Source: Litchfieldia sinesaloumensis
GTDB taxonomy: Bacteria; Bacillota; Bacilli; Bacillales; Bacillaceae_L
DNA: 64,000 bases
Assembly (NCBI RefSeq): GCF_900156865.1
Contig: NZ_LT732529.1
Location: 1,612,642 to 1,676,641, forward strand
Direction: 5' to 3'
The notes beneath the pieces were generated by a model. That model made no database searches. It saw only the letters and a program-made list of their open reading frames with translations, and was not told where the DNA came from. The position numbers and the translations under genes are program-made. Positions 17,352 through 27,000 of this stretch are shown piece after piece; the stretch's first letter is position 1; every line of letters begins with the position of its first letter.

Positions 17352-18428
17352 TTGGCTACCAAGAAAGTGAAAATGTCCGTGACGACGACTGCCATCATTG
17401 CCGCTGCCTTATTTGCTGCAGAAGAGGCAGAGGCTAGCACGTACAAGGTACAGAGTGGCGATTCACTGTGGAAAATTGCTGTAAAGCATAATATTTCGGT
17501 TCCACAATTGAAGTCGTTAAACAACTTAACGAGTGATTTGATTTTCCCAAATCAAGTCCTCAAAACAGAAGTACAATCAAGCAACGACACATCAGGTAAC
17601 ACCACGCAACCTGTGAAGGAAAAAGAACCTGAAAAACCAAGTTCATCAGTAGCATCTACATACACCGTAAAATCTGGTGATACACTCAGTGGTATTGCAG
17701 TCAAACATAAGATTTCTTTGAATGATTTAATGAAGTGGAATAACTTGAATTCAACGATTATTTTTCCTGGCAATGTGTTTGTTGTAAGTAGTCCGACAAC
17801 TACGGCGCCACCAACTAACACAGCTCCATCGAAACCGGTGACCCCACCAACCACACCGGCTCCGGCTCCAACAGCTACTGTTTATATAGTAAAATCAGGT
17901 GATACCTTATCAAGAATCGCCTTAGATTATAAAGTAACTGTTGCTAACCTTAAGAAATGGAATAACTTGAATTCAGATATGATCTATATCGGCCAAAAGC
18001 TAACAATTGGTGATGGCGCTAAAGTGGAAACACCGAAAGAAGAAACGCCACCAAGTAATGTTGGATACAATGTCGATCAATTGATTCAAGTAGCAAAAAG
18101 CCAATTGGGAACAAAATATGCGTGGGGTGGTTCGACACCAAATGGGTTTGACTGCAGTGGATTCATTTACTATGCATATAAGGCAGCAGGTTTAAATACC
18201 AATCGTTATTCAAGCGAAGGCTACCATATGCGCTCCTATTATGTAATTAATCCAACTCTCGGAGACTTAGTATTCTTTGAAGGTACGTACAAAGCTGGTA
18301 TCTCACATGTTGGGATTTATATTGGAAACAACGAATTCATCCACGCTTCCAATGATGGCGTAATGATTTCAAATCTAAATGAGTCCTATTGGAAAAAGCA
18401 TTTCGAAGGATTTAAGAGGTTTTATTAA
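17352..18428 (+). CDS. secreted LysM x3 - NlpC/P60 peptidoglycan endopeptidase (LytE/CwlS-like)
   Basis: The 358-residue wall hydrolase starts at TTG 17352 with GAGGAGGT 8 nt upstream. A signal peptide covers about residues 1-28 (ending AEEAEA). Three LysM repeats at about 30-73, 103-146 and 177-220 bind peptidoglycan and are separated by Ser/Thr/Pro-rich linkers. NlpC/P60 covers about 240-358 with the catalytic triad visible: Cys268 in NGFDCSGF, His319 in GISHVGIY and His331 in FIHAS. It should cut D-Glu-DAP (gamma-D-glutamyl) bonds in stem peptides during growth or cell separation. Confidence 0.92.
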   Translation: MATKKVKMSVTTTAIIAAALFAAEEAEASTYKVQSGDSLWKIAVKHNISVPQLKSLNNLTSDLIFPNQVLKTEVQSSNDTSGNTTQPVKEKEPEKPSSSVASTYTVKSGDTLSGIAVKHKISLNDLMKWNNLNSTIIFPGNVFVVSSPTTTAPPTNTAPSKPVTPPTTPAPAPTATVYIVKSGDTLSRIALDYKVTVANLKKWNNLNSDMIYIGQKLTIGDGAKVETPKEETPPSNVGYNVDQLIQVAKSQLGTKYAWGGSTPNGFDCSGFIYYAYKAAGLNTNRYSSEGYHMRSYYVINPTLGDLVFFEGTYKAGISHVGIYIGNNEFIHASNDGVMISNLNESYWKKHFEGFKRFY

Positions 18429-18446
18429 AAAGATTGTTAAAAGGTA

Positions 18447-18480
18447 AGGAAGTTCGTTCTTAGGAATGGACTTCCTTTTT
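18447..18480 (+). terminator. terminator of the NlpC/P60 gene
   Basis: The arms AGGAAGTTCGTTCT and GGAATGGACTTCCT pair with G-U wobbles and are followed by TTTTTG. Confidence 0.8.
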
Positions 18481-18578
18481 GTTGTTCCATCAAAGTTACT
18501 ATATATTGGTGTCCAAACACAGTCTCCTATCCCCTCTCCCTTCAATGATGACCAATCATAATGTATTTTATTTTCACC

Positions 18579-18599
18579 ATATACTTGATTGAAGTATAT
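18579..18599. promoter_or_regulatory. probable PadR operator
   Basis: The perfect 8-bp palindrome ATATACTT-gattg-AAGTATAT sits 20 nt before the PadR start codon. It resembles ATACT/AGTAT-type sites reported for PadR proteins, so autoregulation is likely. Confidence 0.55.
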
Positions 18600-18619
18600 A
18601 TTTTTGTTAAATTTAACCT

Positions 18620-18958
18620 ATGGATAGAACTAGTTTGATTAAAGGTCATTTAGAAATGTGTGTATTATCTATTTTGTCTAAGAAAAAAAGCTATGGGTAT
18701 GAAATTATGAAGGAGCTTGAAGTACACAATTTAAAACTGAAAGGAGTGGGAAGCATTTACCCTATTCTGACGAAGCTCAAAGATCAAGAATGGGTTGATA
18801 CTTACCGTGAAATGACAGATAACGGGAAGGTCAGAGTGTATTATGAAATTAATGAAAATGGGATAAAGCATCTTCAGATTAAAATCAATGAGTGGTTAGA
18901 GTTACAGCAGGACATAAAATCCCTACTTCAAAGTGATTTGATGGGAGATGATTTGTAA
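18620..18958 (+). CDS. PadR family transcriptional regulator
   Basis: The 112-residue winged-helix repressor carries LIKGHLEMCVLSILSKKKSYGYEI, GSIYPILTKLKDQ and the wing VRVYYEINENG. It is the first gene of a three-gene operon with a HAAS-like membrane protein and a serine hydrolase. No clear ribosome site precedes the ATG, so the transcript may be nearly leaderless or translated weakly. The palindrome at 18579-18599 is its probable own operator. Confidence 0.9.
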   Translation: MDRTSLIKGHLEMCVLSILSKKKSYGYEIMKELEVHNLKLKGVGSIYPILTKLKDQEWVDTYREMTDNGKVRVYYEINENGIKHLQIKINEWLELQQDIKSLLQSDLMGDDL

Positions 18959-19470
18959 TGAACGTTAAATTAAATATGGAAGAAAAAAAGTTTTTAAATG
19001 ATGTGATGAGTGAGTTAAAGCACTATCAAATAAGTGTAAAGGATAGAAAGAATATTGAACAGCAGCTTATAGAGCATATCGAAGAATCTCGTGAACATGG
19101 TCGGGACAGTATAGACGAACTTGGGGATACCGCGACATTTGTCAAAGATTTCTTGGAGATTAATGGAATCGATCTTCATGCTGAAATAAAACAGATTCGA
19201 AATTCCAAAAGCAGAACCGGCTTTTTATTTGGGATAGGATTTCTTACTTTATTTCTTACATATCTTGGTTCTCAACTGCTCCTCTCCATGTTTTTAACTG
19301 AATCCTTTAATCCCTTGGTAACTAGTAGTGCCTTTGATTACAATATCTTTTACCGAATTTCAGATAATGTATGGTGGAATTCTTTACTAATGATGATTAG
19401 CATTTCCATTGCTTGTTTACTATCGGTGCTTGTAGTAATGCTTACTAAACAAAAATTGAGAATTTGGTGA
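18958..19470 (+). CDS. HAAS/DUF1700-like membrane protein
   Basis: The 170-residue protein has an N-terminal helical domain (FLNDVMSELKHYQISVKDRK, then EHIEESREHGRDSIDELGD) and two transmembrane helices (about 80-105 and 140-162). The ATG overlaps the PadR stop by one base (TAATG), a standard coupling. It has the same domain type as the product at 10623-11378, so the window contains two independent PadR/HAAS modules. Its probable role is as membrane partner of the PadR regulator. Confidence 0.7.
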   Translation: MNVKLNMEEKKFLNDVMSELKHYQISVKDRKNIEQQLIEHIEESREHGRDSIDELGDTATFVKDFLEINGIDLHAEIKQIRNSKSRTGFLFGIGFLTLFLTYLGSQLLLSMFLTESFNPLVTSSAFDYNIFYRISDNVWWNSLLMMISISIACLLSVLVVMLTKQKLRIW

Positions 19471-19478
19471 TAGTTACC

Positions 19479-20945
19479 GTGAAAATAAAAACGACGATAT
19501 CAAAAGTTGTCTTTGTGTGTTTATTATTTCTTACGTTTTCTCCATTTCTACCAGTCTCACAAATCCTTGCAAAACAAGACATAAAGAGCACGCTAAATAC
19601 TTATGTCGAAGCATTTTTAGAAGAGCATAGAATTCCTGGAGCATCTATTGCTATTGTTCATGAAGGCGACCTCTACTACTCTCATGCCTGGGGTGTAACA
19701 GGAGAATCCGAAGAAAAAGTGACGACTGAAACTCCCTTTACAATAGGGTCAATAAGTAAATCATTAACAGGCTTAGCGATAATGAAGTTAATTGAAGACG
19801 GTACCGTGGGTTTAGATGATCCGGTCCAAAAATACTTGTCATGGTTTACCCTGCACGATAAACAAGCAGCATCCCAAATTACCATTGAACATCTGCTTAC
19901 CCAAACAAGTGGGTTAAGTACGTATTCTGGATTATCTATTTCAGACAAAGAATCTAAAGATTTAGATGCTATTAAAAAGAATGTAGAACGTTTATCAAAC
20001 GATAAATTGACTGCAGAACCTGGAGAAAAGCATCAGTATAGCAATGCTAATTTCGCAATCCTTGCTGCACTAATCGAAGAAGTCACAAATCAAACCTATT
20101 CTGAGTACATGGATAGACAAATTTTTTCACCCTTAGGAATGAATCATGCAGCAGCTGATACTAAAATGGCATATGAAAAAGGATATCTAACTGGTTATCA
20201 GTCATGGTTCGGGATCCCCCGTAAAAGTGCTGTCACATATGATAATGGTGGCGCACCATATGGGTACATTACGGCAAGTGCAACAGACATGGTTCAATAC
20301 CTTACATTACTTAGCCAGCACGGTACTAACTTCTTGAGTGAAAATACGATGAACCTTTATCTAACGCCGTATGTCCAAACAGGTGAAAACCGCTTTTATG
20401 GACTCGGTGTAAGAATCTCACATCCAAATTCGAATAAAAAAATGATATGGCATTCAGGCTCAACTCCTGATTCCCGTTCAGAAGTATTCTATCTACCAGA
20501 ATCGGATTGGGGCGGCGTTATCCTTACGAATAAAAGTCATATTTTAGAGGAAGAAGCACTACACTACCTGAAACAAGGGATTATAGATATTTTACATGGG
20601 AATGAACCTATAGATGTACCAACAAACACCCCTACCACTCAACTAATCTTATTAGGAATTGTCTTTTTACTTTTCATCCTGCTCATTTGGCTCTTAGTAA
20701 AGGTTAAATCCGCAAACATTCGTAAACGAAACACATGGCGTATCACCGGTATCGTTCTATTGATAGTATCGATTGCTATCATTCCAACACTCATCTATAG
20801 CGTGGGAACTCCCTGGCATACAATATCAGTATTTGCTGCCGATATCGCATTGCTCACTAAGATATTGGTTGTGTTATTGGCATTAACCGGTTTACTATCC
20901 ATCTATCTTTCACTTACTAATAAAAAAGGCAATTCCTTCAGTTAA
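19479..20945 (+). CDS. membrane-anchored serine hydrolase, class C beta-lactamase / FmtA-like fold
   Basis: The protein is about 488 residues. GTG 19479 is preferred because GGTGAT (19467-19472) is a good ribosome site 6 nt upstream and the product starts with a normal signal sequence (MKIKTTISKVVFVCLLFLTF). The extracellular domain has SxxK in GSISKS (Ser near 91, Lys near 94), YxN in YSNANF and HxG in WHSGSTP, as in class C beta-lactamases, DD-peptidases and esterases. The last ~120 residues form about three transmembrane helices, an arrangement common in Bacillaceae. Its terminator overlaps the stop codon. The substrate (peptidoglycan, teichoic-acid D-alanine or ester) is open. Confidence 0.85.
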   Translation: MKIKTTISKVVFVCLLFLTFSPFLPVSQILAKQDIKSTLNTYVEAFLEEHRIPGASIAIVHEGDLYYSHAWGVTGESEEKVTTETPFTIGSISKSLTGLAIMKLIEDGTVGLDDPVQKYLSWFTLHDKQAASQITIEHLLTQTSGLSTYSGLSISDKESKDLDAIKKNVERLSNDKLTAEPGEKHQYSNANFAILAALIEEVTNQTYSEYMDRQIFSPLGMNHAAADTKMAYEKGYLTGYQSWFGIPRKSAVTYDNGGAPYGYITASATDMVQYLTLLSQHGTNFLSENTMNLYLTPYVQTGENRFYGLGVRISHPNSNKKMIWHSGSTPDSRSEVFYLPESDWGGVILTNKSHILEEEALHYLKQGIIDILHGNEPIDVPTNTPTTQLILLGIVFLLFILLIWLLVKVKSANIRKRNTWRITGIVLLIVSIAIIPTLIYSVGTPWHTISVFAADIALLTKILVVLLALTGLLSIYLSLTNKKGNSFS

Positions 20946-20962
20946 GTAGGAATTGCTTTTTT
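20922..20962. terminator. bidirectional terminator between serine hydrolase and glycosyltransferase
   Basis: AAAAAAGGCAATTCCT pairs with AGGAATTGCTTTTTT around a 10-nt loop, giving A/T tracts on both sides. It serves both convergent genes, and its left arm lies inside the hydrolase coding sequence. Confidence 0.9.
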
Positions 20963-20971
20963 CGCTTATCT

Positions 20972-22144
20972 TCAATCATTTATTTTAGCCAAAATCACAT
21001 TCGCTGCCCTCTCTGCTCCACCCGCCTTTTTAAAGCTTTCTGACAGAGCCTGCGCATGTTTCTGATAGGACGGATTTCCAAGTAAGTCAGCTACTGCAGT
21101 CGCCAAGTCATTCGGCTTACTTCCTTTAAGCATGACGCCTGCACCTAGCTCGGCCACTCGATCAGCGACCATTCGTTGCTCGCTATGCTGTGGAAATAGC
21201 ACCATCGGAACGCCAAAATACAAACTTTCATTCGCACTATTCATCCCACAATGGGTAATAAATACATCAGCTTCTTGTAAGACCGCTATCTGATCGACAG
21301 TATTTTTCACTGTAAAATGTTCAGGTATGTTTCCTAAAGATGTGATATCCGTTTTTTCACCGACTGACATCACGACATCATAGTCCGCATCGGCAAAGGC
21401 TTTTATACAGTTTTCGTAAAAGTCTTGATTCTGATTAAGTACTGTTCCAAGCGAAATATAGACAATTTTCCTGTTCTCTTTATGTTGTGTCGGGACCGAC
21501 TCCCTTATGGATGGGCCAACAAAAGCATAACGTTCAGAAAAGGTTTCGGCCATTGGCTGGAATTCTTTTGACGTATAGACAATCGTGTCTGTGTCATTAT
21601 TGTTTTCAACTAACGAGACAAAATTCTCGACTTTAAATCCATGCTCGTTTAACTGTTTGATTTTTGCCTGAATCCTTCGCATCCCAACAATCATTCTCCA
21701 GATTTCCTTGAAACCTCGCTTCATTGTCTTCGCGGTATACCGATTAAACGCAAAAGAGGTCGTCGAACTGATATATGGAATGTCCAGTTTCTTTGCAAAT
21801 AATTTTCCCCAAATGCTTAAGGAGTCTGATACGATGCAATCAGGCTGTAATTCCTGCAGTTCTTCACATACCATTTTATCCAAAGCAATCGTTGTATCAG
21901 CAACCATTTCGATTAATGCAGCAAAATCTTTTCCAACTTTACGCTCAACCTCTGCCTCAGATACTCTCGGCAAATAGTCGTCACAACCGATAAAAGTAGC
22001 ACCAGCATCTTCTATCTTCTGCTTAAATTCACTAAAAGAATAATACCAAACCTCGTGACCTTTCTTTACAAGCTCAGTTACAACCGGAATTGTAGGATTC
22101 GTATGACCATGTGCGGGTAGTGAAAAGAAAACAATTTTACTCAT
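20972..22144 (-). CDS. MGT-type UDP-glycosyltransferase (GT1, YjiC/YojK-like)
   Basis: The 390-residue GT-B enzyme has the N-terminal acceptor site start MSKIVFFSLPAHGHTNP (general-base His in the GHTNP loop). The C-terminal nucleotide-sugar motif is FITHCGMNSANESLYFGVP followed by PQHSEQ. Enzymes of this group glucosylate small hydrophobic molecules such as macrolides or flavonoids and can act as detoxifiers. The start overlaps the stop of the XRE-AbrB regulator as ATGA, so the two are co-translated. The acceptor is unknown. Confidence 0.9.
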   Translation of the reverse strand: MSKIVFFSLPAHGHTNPTIPVVTELVKKGHEVWYYSFSEFKQKIEDAGATFIGCDDYLPRVSEAEVERKVGKDFAALIEMVADTTIALDKMVCEELQELQPDCIVSDSLSIWGKLFAKKLDIPYISSTTSFAFNRYTAKTMKRGFKEIWRMIVGMRRIQAKIKQLNEHGFKVENFVSLVENNNDTDTIVYTSKEFQPMAETFSERYAFVGPSIRESVPTQHKENRKIVYISLGTVLNQNQDFYENCIKAFADADYDVVMSVGEKTDITSLGNIPEHFTVKNTVDQIAVLQEADVFITHCGMNSANESLYFGVPMVLFPQHSEQRMVADRVAELGAGVMLKGSKPNDLATAVADLLGNPSYQKHAQALSESFKKAGGAERAANVILAKIND

Positions 22145-22578
22145 TCATTCTCACCTTCCACTTGTGCATGACGTATCATATCCGCTAATTCAAGAAAGCC
22201 ATCACTTTTTAAAATAGCAATCCCTTTAGTCGCATCTTCCCCTAATACAACCAACTTATCACCCGCTTGAATCTGGTACATTTCACGTGCCTGTTTCGGG
22301 ATCACAATCTGACCACGCTCTCCTACTTTCACAACCCCGAAGAACTGTTTTCCCTTAGGTTTTAGCTGGTTTACTTCATCTTCTTTCATCTGACGTGATA
22401 ATTGGTCCAAACTCACTTCAAAAATTTCACTAAGGATTTTGCATTTATATATATCAGGCAGCGCCTCATCGTTTTCCCATTTCGCCACAGTCTGACGTGA
22501 TACATTCACCTTCTCCGCCAATTGCTCCTGACTCAATTTATGCTTCTTACGCAACACACGAATATTCATACCAATCAT
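22141..22578 (-). CDS. XRE helix-turn-helix / AbrB-type (SpoVT-AbrB) fusion regulator
   Basis: The 145-residue protein combines an N-terminal Cro/CI-type HTH (about 5-58: LRKKHKLSQEQLAEKVNVSR, QTVAKWENDEALPD) with a C-terminal swapped-hairpin AbrB/MazE-like domain (about 80-125: VVKVGERGQIVIPKQAREMY, QIQAGDKLVVLGE). Both halves are DNA-binding in their own families, so it may touch two half-sites. ATG 22578 is chosen because AAGGAG lies 9 nt before it while the ATG at 22587 abuts that site. It is promoter-proximal to the glycosyltransferase and likely controls it. Confidence 0.88.
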   Translation of the reverse strand: MIGMNIRVLRKKHKLSQEQLAEKVNVSRQTVAKWENDEALPDIYKCKILSEIFEVSLDQLSRQMKEDEVNQLKPKGKQFFGVVKVGERGQIVIPKQAREMYQIQAGDKLVVLGEDATKGIAILKSDGFLELADMIRHAQVEGENE

Positions 22579-22785
22579 ATTTTTCATCTCCTTATATTAT
22601 CAATATACAGAGATTTCAAAGGAATTTCTAGCAATGGAAACTAACATATTTTGTTAAGGATTGTGGCGTTCTTCACTCAATCGCATCCAACACTAATCAA
22701 TAAAAGATTCACGTTTCTAGTCAAGATTTGCCGTTTCGACTTGTTAATCTAACAAATCCTGTTTTGAATCAAGAAAACTTCATAC

Positions 22786-22817
22786 AAAAAGCACCGTAAT
22801 TAGAAACGGTGTTTTTT
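22786..22817 (-). terminator. terminator of the DUF4236/AAA cluster
   Basis: The minus strand reads CACCGT-ttctaatt-ACGGTGC followed by TTTTTG. It also has a T-run in the plus direction. Confidence 0.8.
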
Positions 22818-22863
22818 GCGTTTAGCCTAATTTTCACTTCTCTCGCGATCTACCCTCTCCCCC

Positions 22864-23565
22864 TCACCTCACCAACTCATATGTGTTAAACTCCCCTTCA
22901 GGTGCGGTGTTGAAATAACTCGTTCCGTTAATGTCATATCGGACTGCATAGGTAATTCCACCACCACCATCTCGGATTCCTTTTATCTGGACAGATCCTG
23001 TCGATGGAACCGTTAATTCCTTTGGTTTATGCTGAATCATAAAAGACTCCGAAACGGGGGTGCCATCAACCAACACTTGGACATAGTCGCCATCCTCTGC
23101 GGCATAATCCCAAACCCAGATTTTTGTCTCATCCACATCAGAGGCATGTGTTATTGTGTAGTCCTGTGCCCCTAGATTTTCATCATCTTCGAGGAGTACG
23201 ACACCTGCGGATATTGCGGTTGAAACTTGATTTTCAAGTGCATTTCTCGCAGACTCTGATGTATCCACAGTTGTTGTGTCTGTTAGGAACATTGCAATAA
23301 TTCCAACCGCTAACGCCATATATCCTAAACGTTTCATCCCTTTTAACTTTTTACCGTGGAATACGTTGCCTTTATTTAAAGGCACAGCAGCTTCCGGGCT
23401 TTTTTCTTGTTCTACAGGCTGTCCATCATAATCCTGCTGCACAATTTCATCTCTTACATCAATTTCACTAGGTTCGTCGCCAAAGGACTTTGGTTGTCCA
23501 GCATTCTTTGATTTTTCTTTAGCACGTTGGATTCGTTCTCGTAAATCCTTTTTATTCTGGCTCAC
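22864..23565 (-). CDS. uncharacterised single-pass membrane protein of the AAA cluster
   Basis: The 233-residue protein begins with a charged cytoplasmic N-terminal region of about 75 residues (MSQNKKDLRERIQRAKEKSK). One transmembrane helix follows near 80-95 (LGYMALAVGIIAMFLTD). The extracytoplasmic domain of about 130 residues is rich in beta-type sequence (KIWVWDYAAEDGDYVQVLVDG; GSVQIKGIRDGGGGITYAV), possibly an Ig-like or carbohydrate-binding sandwich. GTG start 23565 with AAGGTGAG 5 nt upstream. It is the last gene of the four-gene cluster. I do not recognise the family. The topology suggests it presents a sensor or effector domain outside the membrane. Confidence 0.75.
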   Translation of the reverse strand: MSQNKKDLRERIQRAKEKSKNAGQPKSFGDEPSEIDVRDEIVQQDYDGQPVEQEKSPEAAVPLNKGNVFHGKKLKGMKRLGYMALAVGIIAMFLTDTTTVDTSESARNALENQVSTAISAGVVLLEDDENLGAQDYTITHASDVDETKIWVWDYAAEDGDYVQVLVDGTPVSESFMIQHKPKELTVPSTGSVQIKGIRDGGGGITYAVRYDINGTSYFNTAPEGEFNTYELVR

Positions 23566-23567
23566 TG

Positions 23568-24005
23568 TTACTCACCTTCTTCATGGACAGGATTTCGATG
23601 AAAATAGAAACTCATCCCGAGACGTCCTATTACAACAAAAACAATCATTAAGATAAAAAATAGCGTATGTCTCGTATCACTTCCTGTTTGATAACCAAAG
23701 TTCAGAATGGAAAGGGCTATATTAATAATGACCATGCCAACAAAAAAGATCTTCACAAAAGGATACAACCACGGAAAAACCGCGTAAATTCTCCGAAAGA
23801 CTGGCACCAGTAATGAAATCCCAATTACAAGTCCACTTACCCCAATCATCGATAGTGCAGTATCAGGCCCTGCAAAACCAGACGTTCGAATCGCACTCAC
23901 ATCTGAAAAGAACATCAAAGGGGTAACCAGCAAAATAAGCAGGATAAAGCTCATCGGAAAGATTAAATATACAAACGCCATCGTACTCCCAAGTATTTTC
24001 CGCAT
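23568..24005 (-). CDS. uncharacterised four-helix membrane protein of the AAA cluster
   Basis: The 145-residue protein consists almost entirely of four transmembrane segments (about 10-32, 48-68, 82-100 and 112-132), with a short acidic tail (NPVHEEGE). Its stop lies 2 nt before the GTG of the next gene and its start is 4 nt after the AAA gene stop, with GAGGTG about 7 nt upstream. Tight packing implies co-expression with the AAA protein and the single-pass partner. No family recognised. Confidence 0.75.
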   Translation of the reverse strand: MRKILGSTMAFVYLIFPMSFILLILLVTPLMFFSDVSAIRTSGFAGPDTALSMIGVSGLVIGISLLVPVFRRIYAVFPWLYPFVKIFFVGMVIINIALSILNFGYQTGSDTRHTLFFILMIVFVVIGRLGMSFYFHRNPVHEEGE

Positions 24006-24009
24006 CGCA

Positions 24010-27000
24010 TTACACCTCTTTAATATCTTCCAGAGTAATAGTCGTGAGCATTTCTTCGGTTAATTCCTTCTCTTGGCTTAGACGACTAGCCTGATGATTC
24101 AATGATTTTTCATATACATTTCGGACATAACGGCCATTTCCGAAGTTGTCCATCGAGTCCACACGTTGGAATATGTCCATTAGCTTGTCCTTTGCATCTT
24201 CCGTCAGTACAAAGCCTTTTTCTTCATAAAACTTCTCCGCAATCTCCATTAACTCATGTGGAGAGTAATCCTTGAAATCAATAATAGTTGGAAATCTGGA
24301 ACGCAAACCAGGATTCAAGCTTAAAAAATGCTCCATATCGTCTTCATATCCTGCTAAAATGACGACAAGCCGATCCCGATGGTCATCCATCATTTTCACT
24401 AGCGTATCAATGGCTTCTTTACCAAAATCATTTGGACCACCTTGAGCAAGTGCATACGCTTCATCGATAAATAGTACACCATCTAATGCTTCCATGATCA
24501 CTTCTTTTGTCTTAATTGCCGTTTGCCCAACATAGCCAGCAACCAAGTTGGCGCGATCGGTTTCCACTAATGTGTTCGTTTGAATAACACCCAGATTATA
24601 TAAAACATTCGCCACAATTCTTGCCATCATCGTCTTCCCTGTACCTGGATTTCCTTTGAAAATCATGTGCAACGTTTGTGTTTCATCCACTGGCAAGCCA
24701 AATTTCTTCCGCTCTTTTTCCAAACGTAATCGAGCCTGTAAGCTGCGGATATAATCCTTCACTTCATCAAGACCAATAATGCTAGCAAGTTCGGTTTCTA
24801 AGTCAAAATTCTTCAAGACCCGCTCGGTTGGCTTAATATCTGTTGGTAAAATAACATTTAGCTCCTCAACAGGTACATCATTCATCGCAATTCGAACCGA
24901 TTGATTACGTGTAATCTCTTCAATAAAATTTCGAATCATCCGTCCATTACCAGATTCACCAATAGTTTTTCGATGTTTCTTTGTAATTTCCTCCATTAAT
25001 ACCGATTCAGCCGCTTTGGCAAGGGTAAATCCTTTAAAAGAAATTTGTATTTTCGCAATCTCAAACAATTCTCTTGCTGAATAATCAGGAAAATGGATGC
25101 GATGCGGGAAGCGAGATTCAAGCCCTGTATTGACGTTGAGAAATTCATCCATCTCTTTTTCATACCCAGCTAAAATGACAACAATATCTTCACGGAAATC
25201 CTCCATCAGCTTGACTAACGTATTAATTGCTTCTAATCCAAAACTTCCACCACTTGTCGCCAGTGCATATGCTTCATCAATAAACAACACGCCACCGAGA
25301 GCTGAACGAAACACTTCCTCGGTTTTCTTCGCTGTATGTCCTGCGTATTGCCCTGTCAATCCACCACTATCGACTTCTACAAGATGTCCGGATTTTAACA
25401 GTCCCATCTCCTTAAACATCATTGCGATAATTCGCGCAATCGTTGTTTTTCCCGTCCCGGGATTCCCGCTAAAAATCATGTGTAACGTTTGAGACGTATC
25501 GACCTTCAATCCTGCGTTCCTTCGCTTTTCCTGTGCAATTAACATATGAAATTGATTCCGAACAAAATCCTTCACATGATTCAGCCCTACTATCGGAGCC
25601 AAACTAGCTTCCAGATCAAAGCTTGATGTATCGTCAAATTTAAAATCTTCATACGTCAACTCATTGATGTTAGCATTCTGCTCTCGAATTAACCGCTGTG
25701 ATTGATTCAAAATAGCTGCCTCGATTGTGTTTCGAACAAGCCTTCCGTTTCCACTGTCGTTTTTCCCTTTAATTTGGCTCTTATCATATAAGTCAATCAG
25801 TGGTTTCTGACAAGAGGCGGCAATCGTGTAGCCTTTTTGATTTGCAATAATTTCTGTAATCTCCCACATCTCATCTGATGTATAATCAGGGAAATGAACA
25901 ATATTGGGGAAACGTGATTTCAAGCCGGGGTTAGCTTTTAAAAATGTCTCCATCTCTTCACTATACCCTGCTAGAATGACAACCAAATCATCCCGATAAT
26001 CTTCCATTCCTTTTACCAATGTATCAATTGCCTCTACACCGAATGTGTCATGTTCATTTCGAAAAAGAGCGTACGCTTCGTCAATAAACAGAACACCCCC
26101 AAGTGCTGACTTAATCACATCATTCGTAAGTCTGGCAGTCTGGCCCACATATTCTCCAACCAAGTCCGCTCGACTAACTTCCCTTAACTGACCCGTAGAT
26201 AACACACCAATCGCTTTCAAATACTTCGCAACAATCCGAGCAATCGACGTTTTACCTGTACCAGGATTTCCGGTAAAAACGATATGCATAGAGATTCTCG
26301 AATTCTTCATTCCTTGACTTTGTCGAAGTTTTTGGATTTTGACATGATCCTCCAATTGCAACACATAGTCCTTCACTTCTGTTAATCCAACAATCAAATC
26401 CAGTTCTTTTTTAATATCTTCTAATCCTGCCCGATTGGTATCACGAACGAAGGTATGTAATGGAATACGTTCCTGATTGATCTGTGCTGCTATCCTGCCA
26501 TTGATTACCATTAAATTGACCGGAACATTCACCATTTCCGTATTTCTCAACTTAAATTCCGCCAATGGTTTAAAAATTTCTTGTTCTGCTACATTTTCTA
26601 ATCCTTTTATGCCCGTTGATTCAGAGAAGTACTCTGCAATATATGAAACAACATCATCTGACCATGCCAGAACCATCGATAATTGACTGCCCACTTTTTC
26701 CCGTATACCCATAAGAGCACGTTCTGCCAACTGCTTCTTTTCTTCTTCGGAATACGGCTCTATATGAATAAAATCACCAACGGCATCCATAAAATTGGAA
26801 CCTACTAAATCCATCAAGCTTTGCTCCGTCTTATCATAAAGAAAAGCAAAGTATTTCCCATTCGCATATATCTCACTAATCGACTGCTGTAGTAACGCCC
26901 CTGTTGCCTCAACCAGATTATTTTTGTCCATGATATAGCGTGCTGGTAATGAATATTTTCCAGTTGTAGTTAGTTGTGTGATAGAATCGAGCACTCTGGA

